Assembly: GCA_947503265.1 (NCBI GenBank)
Contig: CANNDC010000003.1
Coordinates: 372,001-436,000, forward strand
Length of the DNA stretch: 64,000 nucleotides
Source of the DNA: an uncultured Alteromonadaceae bacterium
Lineage (GTDB): Bacteria; Pseudomonadota; Gammaproteobacteria; Enterobacterales; Alteromonadaceae
Direction of reading: 5' to 3'
Shown here piece after piece: positions 29,473 through 39,551 of the stretch. The stretch's first letter is position 1. Each line of letters starts with the position of its first letter. Under the pieces are notes generated by a model, which ran no database searches, was not told the origin of the DNA, and saw only the letters and a program-made list of their open reading frames with translations. Both the position numbers and the translations under genes were made by a program.

Positions 29473-30540
29473 ATGTACGATCCAGAAACCATTAAGTCAC
29501 TAAATATTACCATTGTTCATCGACGTATTGGCCATCATGCCAAACACTCTGGATACAGTTCAGTCTATGAATCTATGGGTATACCCCATGCGGAGGGAGG
29601 GTTGTTGTCCAAACTTGCCATGATGCTGCCTGAAAGCATTAGATGGAGATTACATACTCTAAGACCTCAACCAGTAGGCGATGAAGGCTTAATTCCTGAA
29701 TTAAAGGCCGTTTCGACAACATCATCTAGCAGTCCAGGTATTTGCCACTTTATCTATGGCGAAGACACCTACTTTTATACCCCTTTGTGGCAACATAAAA
29801 ACAAAAAAGTGATCGCAACATTTCACTACCCGCCAGTACGCCTCAATGAGAGAGTCAACCGAGCGTTATTAAAACGTTTGCACGGTGTGTTGCTGATGAG
29901 TGAGAGCCAACGCTCATGGTTTGAAAATTATCTCCCAAAAGAAAAGATTCATGTTGTTCATCATCAGGTGAATACAAACTTTTTCACGCCTGCAAACACA
30001 ACTGATAAATACACCAATCAAAATAAAATTCGCATAATTTGTTTAGGCGGAATTCTCCGCAACATGCAATTACTGAAAGAAGTAGTGACTGATTTAAACG
30101 CTAAGCTAGGCGACGAAAACGTTGAATTTGATTTTTTGATGCCAAAGAAAGAGCGCGCTGCATTTGAGAATATTAGTAATGTCACTATTCATTCAGGCAT
30201 CACAGACGAACAACTTCGTTCTCTATATCAAAATGCCACGCTTGGGTTTATGCCCTTAATAGATTGTACGGCAAATAATGCTGTCTTGGAAATGATGGCT
30301 TGTGGCATTCCCGTTGTGTGTTCCAATGTAGGCGGAATCAGCGACTATATTGACAATGAAGGATCAATCATGTTTCCCGCGGAAATAAGCACGAATGATT
30401 TAGTAACACAAATAATTGAGCTTGCGGGCGATCCAACAAGATTGACAAAGATGGGGCAATTCAATCGTGATAGAGCTGTTGAAAAATTTTCATTGGAAGC
30501 AACATCTGAGAAACTCATGGCACTTTATAAAAGTCTGTAG
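29473..30540 (+). CDS. Family 4 glycosyltransferase
   Basis: A 355-aa GT-B glycosyltransferase. The C-terminal half shows the GT4 acceptor/donor region: IICLGGILRNMQLLKEV, SLYQNATLGFMPLIDCTANNAVLEMMACGIPVVCSNVGGI. The catalytic E(x)7E equivalent is the two Glu around VLEMMACG. It lies 27 nt after the GT30-like gene and 26 nt before another glycosyltransferase, indicating an operon assembling one repeat unit. Sugar specificity is unknown. Confidence 0.83.
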   Translation: MYDPETIKSLNITIVHRRIGHHAKHSGYSSVYESMGIPHAEGGLLSKLAMMLPESIRWRLHTLRPQPVGDEGLIPELKAVSTTSSSSPGICHFIYGEDTYFYTPLWQHKNKKVIATFHYPPVRLNERVNRALLKRLHGVLLMSESQRSWFENYLPKEKIHVVHHQVNTNFFTPANTTDKYTNQNKIRIICLGGILRNMQLLKEVVTDLNAKLGDENVEFDFLMPKKERAAFENISNVTIHSGITDEQLRSLYQNATLGFMPLIDCTANNAVLEMMACGIPVVCSNVGGISDYIDNEGSIMFPAEISTNDLVTQIIELAGDPTRLTKMGQFNRDRAVEKFSLEATSEKLMALYKSL

Positions 30541-30566
30541 CCATAATTTGTAGAGGTTTAGTTACT

Positions 30567-31880
30567 TTGGAATCAAAGCACTCGTCACTAGTTCAAACAA
30601 TACGCCTTTATCTATATTGGTTTAAATTAGAGTTTTTATCTCTTTTCCAATTCAAAAAAAGAGCTAACATAAAGAATCAACGTGCAGTTTTGCTCTCATT
30701 CAGATTGCCTCCTCAATTCGATTCCGGCACACACAGACCACTCTCTTTCCTTAAATATGCTGGCAATTGCGGTTGGTCGATATTTGGCGTGACTAATCAG
30801 AATATGGATGAAGAGCCTAATCAGGCCGGTTTAGAACTTTCCAGCGCGTTGGACGATGAAACGCCAATTTATGAAGCAACCAATGAATTTACTGGTTCAA
30901 GTTGGTCGACAACGCCTGAGTTAGATGGTGACTTTCGTATGGCTCTTTCTTTGGTAAAAACGGCCCTCGAAAAATTTAAATATCAAAAACCCGAACTCAT
31001 AATCGCTTCATCGCCGCCTTTTTGTTTTGCAGTAGCAGGGATGTTCTTATCAAAAGTGACCGGTATACCATTGGTTTTAGACTATCGTGACGAATGGACG
31101 CTCTGCCCTTTCGAGTTTGTAAGCAAAACTAAGCTAGATAAATGGTTCGAAAAGCGTTGTGTAAAACAAGCAAACTTAATTACTTACACCACAGAGTCAC
31201 ACAAGCAATCTCATTGCACGGCTTTCTCTATTGACGAATCAAAGCAAGCATTGATTTACAATGGTTGGGATGATTCACAAAACAAAGAGAAAAGTGCAGT
31301 CGATAAAGCAAGTAAGGAATCCCTCGTTATTTCATACATTGGACGACTTTCTGGTCATGTGGATTTAGACGGATTTATAAAATTTTTTGAAAAATCGTTG
31401 GAAAGAGCTGCGGGGAGGAACAAACAAGTGACGTTGCGCTTTATAGGCCCCAAAACGAAATTTTATGAAGAATATCTAAATGATCTTATTGAACTAGGTG
31501 AAACAAAAGCAAAAATAGAATCCGTTGGCCTAGTTAAAAAAACCCAAGCATTGCAACTAATGGATTCTTCAGATTATCTATTGATGATGTGTAACAAAGA
31601 GCTTTCTACTTATATCCCGGGTAAAATATACGACTACCTAAGTAGAAAAGTTCCAGTTATGGCGTATGGGCACCCTGGGGAAGTATCACGTATCTTGGAA
31701 AATACTAACGGTGGATACTTTATTGGTGAGTTGGATTATTCATCAATGGATAAATTTCTCTCGCAAGGCGCTCCCAACCTTGAAAATAACGAGGTTCTTG
31801 AATCATGGCTGCTGCAAAGAACCCGAAAACAGCAAGCTCACACATTCTTTAACCTATTGTCCAAGCTTTTCAAAACCTGA
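30567..31880 (+). CDS. Family 4-like glycosyltransferase
   Basis: A 437-aa GT-B type protein. The N-terminal domain includes LLSFRLPPQFDSGTHRPLSF and SPPFCFAVAGMFLSKVTGIP LVLDYRDEW, typical of glycosyltransferases of surface polysaccharides. The C-terminal domain has VISYIGRLSG and YIPGKIYDYLSRKVPVMAYG. The start is TTG at 30567, with AGAGG about 9 nt upstream. It follows another glycosyltransferase by 26 nt. Substrate unknown. Confidence 0.8.
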   Translation: MESKHSSLVQTIRLYLYWFKLEFLSLFQFKKRANIKNQRAVLLSFRLPPQFDSGTHRPLSFLKYAGNCGWSIFGVTNQNMDEEPNQAGLELSSALDDETPIYEATNEFTGSSWSTTPELDGDFRMALSLVKTALEKFKYQKPELIIASSPPFCFAVAGMFLSKVTGIPLVLDYRDEWTLCPFEFVSKTKLDKWFEKRCVKQANLITYTTESHKQSHCTAFSIDESKQALIYNGWDDSQNKEKSAVDKASKESLVISYIGRLSGHVDLDGFIKFFEKSLERAAGRNKQVTLRFIGPKTKFYEEYLNDLIELGETKAKIESVGLVKKTQALQLMDSSDYLLMMCNKELSTYIPGKIYDYLSRKVPVMAYGHPGEVSRILENTNGGYFIGELDYSSMDKFLSQGAPNLENNEVLESWLLQRTRKQQAHTFFNLLSKLFKT

Positions 31881-31919
31881 GCGCTAGCTCTTTTGACCAA
31901 ACATTGAGTTGATACTAAG

Positions 31920-32894
31920 ATGCCAATATTAAAGCCGAAAGTTCTATTGCTAGAAAAGAAAATTTCCCGTGCGTCCCCTCTTCTCACTTTTGCAGATTCT
32001 TTGAAGCGAAGTGGAGTGCAAACAACGGTTGTTGATCTCGACAATATATCGACATCATTGTTAATCAAATTAAGCTTGACCCACAACTACGCTATTTATC
32101 AAGACTACTTCAAAATAGGCCATTATCACAAAAAGCTTCTTGCTTTGAGTTCTTTACTTGGCGTGAGGTTAATCCGGAATTGGTCCGGCACAGATGCGCT
32201 AAAAGTGTCTCAATACCCAATTGTTGCCGAAGATGCTGTAAGCCTAGATAAAATAATGCACAGCAATATATGTTCTTGCCATCAAGGTATTATTGATAAG
32301 CTCGAGGCTGCGGGTTTGCAGTCCTCACTCTTACCACAAATTATAGATTTTGGAGAGCAAGAGATCCTTGAATCTCAGTTTGTCAAAGAAGGAGTTCTTG
32401 TCTATCTTCCGTCAGCAAGAAGAAAATTCTATGGCGGAGATATTGTTGACGAGTTGATTGCCAAATTTCCTGATATGACCTTCTACATACTGGCTGACAC
32501 AGAAACTAGTTATGATGCAGAAAATGTTGAAAACTTAGGTTGGCTTGAGGATATGAGTGAGATTTGGGATAAAGTAGGCTTACTACTCCGCGTAACCGAG
32601 CATGATGGCTATCCTAGAATGATTCTTGAAGCTCAACGAAGAGAAAAATATGTAATACATAGTAATGAAAATTTACCGGGCGTTATTTTTGCGGATAATT
32701 TGGCGGACACGATAAGTAGAATAGAAGAGTACAAAGAAGTAACAGAAAAATCTGAAATGGGTAAGAAAACGATTTTAGAACTACTTGATAGAGATCCAGA
32801 TCAATCGTTACTTCGCGAAATAACTAAAACTAAATTAACACTTACTAAATCAATTTCTGCTTTGAATACTTTTTTTCAGAATCAATTTAAGTAG
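31920..32894 (+). CDS. Divergent glycosyltransferase-like protein
   Basis: A 324-aa protein with a GT-B-like C-terminal half (VLVYLPSARRKFYGGDIVDE, LLLRVTEHDGYPRMILEAQR) and a shortened N-terminal domain containing RLIRNWSGTDALKV. The sequence is weaker than canonical GT4 enzymes, though the HDGYPRMILEAQ segment occupies the nucleotide-sugar binding region. It is the last gene of the four-gene glycosyltransferase run (28195-32894). It could be a transferase or a non-catalytic partner. Confidence 0.65.
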   Translation: MPILKPKVLLLEKKISRASPLLTFADSLKRSGVQTTVVDLDNISTSLLIKLSLTHNYAIYQDYFKIGHYHKKLLALSSLLGVRLIRNWSGTDALKVSQYPIVAEDAVSLDKIMHSNICSCHQGIIDKLEAAGLQSSLLPQIIDFGEQEILESQFVKEGVLVYLPSARRKFYGGDIVDELIAKFPDMTFYILADTETSYDAENVENLGWLEDMSEIWDKVGLLLRVTEHDGYPRMILEAQRREKYVIHSNENLPGVIFADNLADTISRIEEYKEVTEKSEMGKKTILELLDRDPDQSLLREITKTKLTLTKSISALNTFFQNQFK

Positions 32895-32909
32895 GAACGA
32901 TTCACTTCA

Positions 32910-34358
32910 TTAACTAGATTTCAATTGCAGTTTGTTTGCAACTTGAGTCAATGCACTCAGCACCTTATGACGAAGATCATGCTTAAATATAAATATCATC
33001 GCTAGCCACACCAATCCCAATATTGCAGAATTGATTACGAACCGCAGATATAGCATTAAGTCTGAAGTAAAAAGGTTAATCGTCCAGCCAGCGATTAAAA
33101 TAATACCTGAAATAGCAAAGTTACGACCATAGAGTTTCAACAGTGGCAGAGCCTCTAAGCCAAATGTCGAATACATTTTGGGGAAAATAATAAGTAAACG
33201 TAACGCTGTCAAAATTCCAAATGATAGTGCAATTGCCACTAAGCCGTCATTGACGAAAATGTAGACGAGGAGAATTCTCAGCACGGTAATTATTAAGGCG
33301 CATTTAAAGATGTACTTTACTTTTCCTACAGCATTGAGCAACTGATCTGCTAAAACAATAAATCCATCAAAAAATAGAAAGACTGCAAAAATCTTTGTAA
33401 GTACAACAGAATCGGTCCATTGAGGACCGTATAAAACATATACTAGGTCGCTGGAAAATAAATAAACAAAAACACAAAATGGCCATTGCAAAACAAGTAC
33501 ATAGTTAAGTACTTGATAGATGCTGGTATCCATTTTTTCGTCTTTATGATTCAATTTAGCGATAAATGGCTGCGTGACAGAGCCAACAATCGACAAAATA
33601 AGTGAAGAGAACAAGTTGAGTACTGCAATACCCTTAGCGAAATACGCAACGGCATCTGCTGACATAAACTTACCAATTATCGCTTCAGGAACTATGCTTC
33701 TTAGTTGTCCTAAGATATTCGACATACTGACAAAAGAAGAGAACTTAAATATTTCAACTACGTAAGTAAAATTGAATCGATAGTACTTCCACTCTCCGTA
33801 ATAGACAGCAAACATTACAGCCGTAAAGCTTCCTAAAACGACTCCAATTGCCAAACTGATCACACCAAAGGAAAAATACAATAAAGCTAGAGTGGATAGC
33901 ACGCTTACAAAAGTGCCTGTTACATTGACGACCATAATTTTTTCGAATTTGAGTTCGCGTTTTAACAACGAAATCATAATCGGCCCAAATGGCAAAAAGA
34001 AAAAACTCAAAGATAGTATTTGTACTAGTGTCGTTATTTCCGGATTGTCAAAGAACTGCCCAATAAAACCTGCCGAAAGATAATAGACCGCAGCAATTGT
34101 CCAACACAACAGAATTGAAATCGTAAAACAGCCCTGAATTTTATCAATTGTGAGATCTTTTTCTTTTATGATGTATAGCGATAAACCAAAGTCACGTAGC
34201 ATTTGCCCTATAATGATGCTACCTGCAGCAAGTGAATATGCTCCAAGCTCTTTCGGGGTTAATACTCTGGCAATTATCATGACGCCGACAAAGTCCAACA
34301 TCAAAGATGAGTATTTCCCCAAAAAAGAAAAGAACAGAGCTCTTTTTACTAACGACAT
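32910..34358 (-). CDS. Oligosaccharide flippase (MOP/Wzx type)
   Basis: A 482-aa membrane protein with about 12-14 helices, belonging to the polysaccharide transporter branch of the MATE/MOP superfamily. MIIARVLTPKELGAYSLAAG is the typical first-helix region, and RELKFEKIMVVNVTGTF the cytoplasmic loop. Such proteins flip lipid-linked repeat units across the inner membrane. It is convergent with the glycosyltransferase run and divergent from the heparinase-like gene. A second flippase lies at 39.6 kb. Confidence 0.87.
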   Translation of the reverse strand: MSLVKRALFFSFLGKYSSLMLDFVGVMIIARVLTPKELGAYSLAAGSIIIGQMLRDFGLSLYIIKEKDLTIDKIQGCFTISILLCWTIAAVYYLSAGFIGQFFDNPEITTLVQILSLSFFFLPFGPIMISLLKRELKFEKIMVVNVTGTFVSVLSTLALLYFSFGVISLAIGVVLGSFTAVMFAVYYGEWKYYRFNFTYVVEIFKFSSFVSMSNILGQLRSIVPEAIIGKFMSADAVAYFAKGIAVLNLFSSLILSIVGSVTQPFIAKLNHKDEKMDTSIYQVLNYVLVLQWPFCVFVYLFSSDLVYVLYGPQWTDSVVLTKIFAVFLFFDGFIVLADQLLNAVGKVKYIFKCALIITVLRILLVYIFVNDGLVAIALSFGILTALRLLIIFPKMYSTFGLEALPLLKLYGRNFAISGIILIAGWTINLFTSDLMLYLRFVINSAILGLVWLAMIFIFKHDLRHKVLSALTQVANKLQLKSS

Positions 34359-34495
34359 ACTGGCCTAGACAATTGTATTATTTCCAAAAGGGTTTATGGT
34401 ATACCAACTTCAAGACAATGGACGATTTATTTTGACATTACAATTCAAGGTGTAAATATTGATTTCAATTATTAGATGAAAAAAGGAATTTTTAT

Positions 34496-36682
34496 ATGAA
34501 AAACCAACATGTAAGTGGCACCACAATCGACCTAAAAGTCAAAAAACGCAAAGCCTTATTTCGTTTTAGTTTTTACTCCTTGCTAATAATTGCTTTTTCT
34601 ATTTCACTTGTAGTTTTGTTCAGTTCTATTGCTCCTTGGCGATCTACTCAGATTTATCTAATGGGCGCAACGTTGGCTGTATTTGGTTTGATTGCTGTTC
34701 CTTTGAAGAAGTATTTCTCTCTCTTCCCTTCTATAGCTTTAGTATCTTTTGTTTTTCTTAATATTTCCGCATATACATACTCTTATTTAAACTACTCGAG
34801 CAAAAATCTTCCTTCGTTATCTTTTGTCAATAGTGAACAATTTGAAGAACGATTGATGAAGAACTGGGTCGAGAATTCAACGTTAGAGAGATTACTAAGA
34901 CAAGAAAATACTCTCGACTTACATTCTGATGAAATCAGCAATTTATTGGAAAATAAAATAAAGTTCTATAAGTACCCTGCTGTTGCATTTGAAACGAATA
35001 TTGATTGGAGTGCGGACCCATTTTCAGACCCATCTTGGAACTGGAATCTTCACAATATGGGGTTTATTTCTAAGCTAGTGCAGGAATATAGAAAAACAAA
35101 AAAGATAGACTATTTGGAAAAAGCCGAAGAAATGATTTTGAATTGGATTTCGGAGAACTCCTCTTACTTTATTTCCCCTCCTTCTCAATTCAGTTGGAAT
35201 GATCACTCTACAGCATTCAGGTTGTTAAATTGGATATATTTTCTCGAGAGTTGGAAGCATACAGAGCTATTTGATTCTGGTAAAGCTAAATCAATGTTAA
35301 GCAGCATGCTGGGGCATGCGAATAAACTAGCCACTCCCAACTTTTATACGGATAAGCACAATCACGGTATAGACCAAGATCGAGCTTTACTCACTTTCTC
35401 AACTGTTTATCCATTTTTCAAACAATCTGAAAGCTGGACAAAACTGGCGACTAGAAGAGTCATAGAACAGTTTGATTTCTCAGTTTCTCCCAATGGAGTC
35501 CATCTTGAGCATTCTCCAGAATACCATTTGTATGGAATGGAACAGTTACAACAGATGATTACTATTTTAGAAGTCGCAAACTCCGAAAAAGAGGACTTAA
35601 CTGAATTAAAATCTAAATTGGCTAAAATGCAATCCTTCGTTCCCCTGTTATTGAAACCTGATGGTAACATAGTACAAGTAGGGGATACTGGTACACGTCA
35701 GTTAGAGGGATACGATGAGCTATTGCACGAATTGATAGAATTTCCTTCTAATGTTTCAAATAAAACGTCTAGTAACTTAGTAAATTATTTTATATGTGAT
35801 GGATATGCTTCAATTCGTAATTTTGTAAATGATAGAAGCAAATTTGCTAATTCTTTCTATCTATTCTTTAACGCAGGAGCTCACTTCAACAGAGGTCATC
35901 GACAATCAGACGATTTATCATTTGTTTTATCGAATTTAGGAGACGAAATTCTAATTGATCCAGGGTACTACAGTTATAGGAGCGACAAAGGACGTGAGTA
36001 TGTAAAGAGCGTTTTTGCACATAATAGCGTTTCTATAAATGGACAAAATTATCATGGTTACAAAACTAAATTTGAGTATATTGCAGAAAGCACAGAAAGA
36101 GATGTGGTCGTTATCAAAGGCTCCCATGGCAATTTTGATTCTATCGAACATCATCGAAGTCTAGTTTGGGTTGAAGAAAACTCACTCATCGTAATTGATG
36201 ATTTTCTTCCAATCACTAGTACTAATTCTAAATTGGATTTTGTAGAACAATACTTTCATTTTTCCCCCGAATTAGATCTAAGTATTCCAACGTCGAAACC
36301 TGACAGAGTACAAATATTGAGAAACGACGGAACAATAATTGCGAATTTACTGCAACTAGGAAAGCAATCTCATTCAATAAATATAGTTGAAGGTCAAGAA
36401 AAGCCTTTTCAAGGTTGGCATTCAAATAAACACGCTACCCTTGTTCCATCACCTACGTTAATAACACATTCTGAGGGAGATGCCCCCCTATTCACTTTAA
36501 TCTATCTGCCCGATTCCGTTAATGAAACCCAACAAGAGACTGAGTTTCCAAAAGTCAATATTCAACAAGACAAGAGGATCTATACTCTAGAAATTAAGAC
36601 AAAAGACAAGACTCATAATTTTACTTATAACTCTGTTAAAAAAAGTCTCTTGAATATAGACATTAAAAAAACATGCGAATAA
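34496..36682 (+). CDS. Membrane-anchored heparinase II/III-family protein
   Basis: A 728-aa protein with about three N-terminal hydrophobic helices (residues 22-100), then an alpha/alpha toroid (WNWNLHNMGFISKLVQEY, NDHSTAFRLLNWIYFLE, DKHNHGIDQDRALLTF) and a C-terminal beta-sheet domain (GAHFNRGHRQSDDLSFVLS, ILIDPGYYSY, VFAHNSVSING). This order is that of heparinase II/III-type alginate or heparin lyases; Tyr and His in these motifs are likely catalytic. The gene is noticeably AT-rich. The membrane anchor suggests trimming of nascent polymer at the inner membrane. Confidence 0.82.
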   Translation: MKNQHVSGTTIDLKVKKRKALFRFSFYSLLIIAFSISLVVLFSSIAPWRSTQIYLMGATLAVFGLIAVPLKKYFSLFPSIALVSFVFLNISAYTYSYLNYSSKNLPSLSFVNSEQFEERLMKNWVENSTLERLLRQENTLDLHSDEISNLLENKIKFYKYPAVAFETNIDWSADPFSDPSWNWNLHNMGFISKLVQEYRKTKKIDYLEKAEEMILNWISENSSYFISPPSQFSWNDHSTAFRLLNWIYFLESWKHTELFDSGKAKSMLSSMLGHANKLATPNFYTDKHNHGIDQDRALLTFSTVYPFFKQSESWTKLATRRVIEQFDFSVSPNGVHLEHSPEYHLYGMEQLQQMITILEVANSEKEDLTELKSKLAKMQSFVPLLLKPDGNIVQVGDTGTRQLEGYDELLHELIEFPSNVSNKTSSNLVNYFICDGYASIRNFVNDRSKFANSFYLFFNAGAHFNRGHRQSDDLSFVLSNLGDEILIDPGYYSYRSDKGREYVKSVFAHNSVSINGQNYHGYKTKFEYIAESTERDVVVIKGSHGNFDSIEHHRSLVWVEENSLIVIDDFLPITSTNSKLDFVEQYFHFSPELDLSIPTSKPDRVQILRNDGTIIANLLQLGKQSHSINIVEGQEKPFQGWHSNKHATLVPSPTLITHSEGDAPLFTLIYLPDSVNETQQETEFPKVNIQQDKRIYTLEIKTKDKTHNFTYNSVKKSLLNIDIKKTCE

Positions 36683-36818
36683 ACAAAAACATATTTACGA
36701 AAGGTAAATGCAAGTTTGTTTAACTAAATTAGCGTCTTTTCTTTATTAATATATGATTTCATATTACAACACTCAATATGAATCATTTTTAATGTTTGTG
36801 AGGTATTGTTTAAATTAA

Positions 36819-37775
36819 ATGAGCAGCAATATTCCTAACATAAGCGTTGTAGTCCCAATCTACAACGGTGAAAATTACATCGGCGAAGCGATTGAGAGTA
36901 TTCTTTCACAAACTCTCATGCCCATAGAGATTATCATTGTTAATGATGGGTCAACTGATAAATCTTTGGATGTTATTAATAATTATTTGGGTAGTGTTGA
37001 CGTCATCAATATACCTCATAGTGGTGTCTCAAAAGCTCGCAATGTTGGAATAACCGCTGCTAAAGGAGATTGGATTGCATTCTTAGACAGCGATGACATT
37101 TGGTTACCCAATAAGCTAGAACTCTATGCTGAGGCAATGGCTTCATTTCCAGATTCAATCGTTTTTTACAGTGAATTTTCGTTATTAGAGGTAGATCTGC
37201 ATGGCGACTTTCCGACAGCAAATTATTCTGGAAAGTTGAATTCAGATATTAATTGCGATCTCGATCACAGTGGCTGGATATATCATCAATTGCTCCTTAC
37301 AAACTGGGTATTAACCAGTACGGCTCTCGTAAAAAAATCGGTGTTCGAAACCGTTGGAATGTTTGATGAATCGTTAGTCATTGCCGAAGATTGGGATATG
37401 TTTTTACGTATCAGTCGTGAGGGTAAATTTTATAAAATAAAACAACCACTTTCTTTATACAGAATCACACCTAATTCTCTAACTAAAACAATTAAGCCAG
37501 TAGATTATATAAGAACGGTTCTAGATTCGGCTATCGAAAAATACGGCTATACCAGTCCAGATGGACAAGAAGTAGATTGGCGTGAATTTCGACGACGGGC
37601 TTATGTGAGACAGTATGAATATGGGTTGGCCGCCTATAAAAATAAGTGGTATAGCAATTGTAAAAATTCGATGTCGGGAGCAATTAAGTGTAAGCCTCTC
37701 TCAATTCAAGCTTGGCTCTACTTGTTTTCCGCGACATTTTTTACATTCTTCAATCTCGATAAAACCCGAAGTTAA
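36819..37775 (+). CDS. Family 2 glycosyltransferase
   Basis: A 318-aa GT-A transferase. NISVVVPIYNGENYIGEAIE, EIIIVNDGSTDKSL and WIAFLDSDDIWLPNKLE contain the nucleotide-binding and DxD motifs. VIAEDWDMFLRISREG holds the catalytic-base region (ED). It likely adds one sugar of the repeat unit. It overlaps the convergent asparagine-synthase-like gene by 4 nt and follows the heparinase-like gene by 136 nt of AT-rich sequence. Confidence 0.87.
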   Translation: MSSNIPNISVVVPIYNGENYIGEAIESILSQTLMPIEIIIVNDGSTDKSLDVINNYLGSVDVINIPHSGVSKARNVGITAAKGDWIAFLDSDDIWLPNKLELYAEAMASFPDSIVFYSEFSLLEVDLHGDFPTANYSGKLNSDINCDLDHSGWIYHQLLLTNWVLTSTALVKKSVFETVGMFDESLVIAEDWDMFLRISREGKFYKIKQPLSLYRITPNSLTKTIKPVDYIRTVLDSAIEKYGYTSPDGQEVDWREFRRRAYVRQYEYGLAAYKNKWYSNCKNSMSGAIKCKPLSIQAWLYLFSATFFTFFNLDKTRS

Positions 37776-39508
37776 AGCTTAAATTCGGGTGCTTCTTTCT
37801 GCATCCACAACTCTAAAACAACCATGATCCAGATAAGCTCGCCGAAATAGCCAGTGTGTACACTGTTATGAGCCTGTTTAGCCTGTTCAATCAAAGATGC
37901 CTTAACGATATTTCTGGCTTCAAACTTGTTTAGTGCATCCAAGGTTAACGATTTTAGTTGTTCGTTTTCTTTCATCCACGCGCCAAATGGCAAGCCAAAT
38001 CCATGTTTCGGTTTTGATAGGGTTTCGTCTGCCAAAAACCCTTTGCATGATTTTTTATAAAAGTCTCTAAGTTCGCCACCGGGTAATTTGATATCAGCGG
38101 GAATATGGCAGCTAAAATCAATTAGACGCTTGTCTAACAAAGGGAATCTGACCTCGATACCCGCCATTTCACACATTTTTGTGACTTTCACTAGGTCATT
38201 GTCTGCGAGCGTATTCTTCCAATCTAGGAATAACATTCGATCTACTGGGTGATCACTTTTGCACGAGTTGTATCTTTCTTTCAGTTGTTCGATGGGTTTA
38301 TCAAGATCGATATCATCTAAGAAACTCGCGGAAAATATGTTCTCTTCGCCCAACTGATGCACAAAATTGTATGTTTGTAATCTTGCCGGCAGCCTAACCC
38401 GTGCTTGATCAAGATAACTGGCGACTTTTTTGATACCGGGAATCGCTTTCCCCAGCGTATTGTTAAACACAAAATTGGCTAAATTGCCCACCCAATTTGG
38501 CAACTTATAATAGAATTCGAACACCTTTTGTTTTGCATAGCGGTCGTTACCGGCGAACAGCTCATCTCCGCCGTCTCCGGCAAGCAATGTGGTCATTCCC
38601 TGTTCTTTAGCAAACTTTGCACAGAAAAAGGCCGCCATTGCTGAAGAATTTCCAAAAGGTTCATCGAAATATTGGGCAACTCTGACAAACTCTTTGGCAG
38701 CTTGGTCAGGTTCTAAATATAGAACCTGATGATCCGTTGAAAAGTTTTTCGCGGTAATCAACGCATATTCTGTTTCATCATAACCCGGTACTTTAAAGCC
38801 AATTGAAAAGGTTTTAGCCGGGTTCTGATTTTTAGCTAACATTCCAGCAACGGTTGAACTGTCTAATCCACCACTTAGAAACGCCCCTGTCTTGTCACCC
38901 GCTTGTTGTGAAACAATATTGTCAATTGTGTCTAAGCAGTCTTTATGGGCTTTAGCTTCGTCAGAAATAGAGTCTGCAAACTCAGGGCAATAAACTAATT
39001 CAGAACGCGCACTGGTCGCACTTGAAAAATAGATCGCTTTGCCCGGCTCAAGTTTGTATGTTTCAGCGTAAATTGTGGTAGGAGAAGGGATACAGTGAAA
39101 ATAAATATAGTGATACAAAGCTTGTTTACTAATTTGGACCTGTACCGAATCATGCGCTTTGATATTTCTTAATGAATTACTGATATAAAGATTGTCTTCT
39201 GCCTGATGGTAGTAACACATTTGCGCACCCACCACGTCATTAACCAGAATAACAGGTTTGCCCAATTGGCATATTGCTAACCAAAACTGCCCAGATAAAT
39301 CATTGTAAAAGCCCTTCAAATCGTCAGAATTTAAGAAATGCGCAAGCACTTGCTCTGCAGTAGCTTCTTTTCCCTCAAGAACGACATAGCCAGATATAAA
39401 CAACGAAATTGTTTCATTGGATGTGCTAGAAATCTTCTCTGATTCGGCGATATAAACGTTTAGATCACCTTTGATTGGGACAAGCGTCCACTTCACACTA
39501 TCTGACAC
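37772..39508 (-). CDS. Asparagine synthase-like protein lacking the glutaminase cysteine
   Basis: A 578-aa protein with an N-terminal class II amidotransferase-like domain (about 1-175) and a C-terminal synthetase domain whose ATP pyrophosphatase loop SGGLDSS is at residues 212-218. LLAGDGGDELFAGNDRY and VRFPLLDKRLIDFS are conserved. The N-terminus begins MSDSVKWTLVP, not MCGI, so the glutamine-hydrolysing Cys2 is absent and free ammonia or another amine would be needed. It may amidate a uronic acid in the polymer; this is inference. It lies 43 nt downstream of the second flippase. Confidence 0.82.
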   Translation of the reverse strand: MSDSVKWTLVPIKGDLNVYIAESEKISSTSNETISLFISGYVVLEGKEATAEQVLAHFLNSDDLKGFYNDLSGQFWLAICQLGKPVILVNDVVGAQMCYYHQAEDNLYISNSLRNIKAHDSVQVQISKQALYHYIYFHCIPSPTTIYAETYKLEPGKAIYFSSATSARSELVYCPEFADSISDEAKAHKDCLDTIDNIVSQQAGDKTGAFLSGGLDSSTVAGMLAKNQNPAKTFSIGFKVPGYDETEYALITAKNFSTDHQVLYLEPDQAAKEFVRVAQYFDEPFGNSSAMAAFFCAKFAKEQGMTTLLAGDGGDELFAGNDRYAKQKVFEFYYKLPNWVGNLANFVFNNTLGKAIPGIKKVASYLDQARVRLPARLQTYNFVHQLGEENIFSASFLDDIDLDKPIEQLKERYNSCKSDHPVDRMLFLDWKNTLADNDLVKVTKMCEMAGIEVRFPLLDKRLIDFSCHIPADIKLPGGELRDFYKKSCKGFLADETLSKPKHGFGLPFGAWMKENEQLKSLTLDALNKFEARNIVKASLIEQAKQAHNSVHTGYFGELIWIMVVLELWMQKEAPEFKL

Positions 39509-39551
39509 TAGACTATTTCCTCTGAGGGTTTATGGTAAGCAGGTTGTTGTT

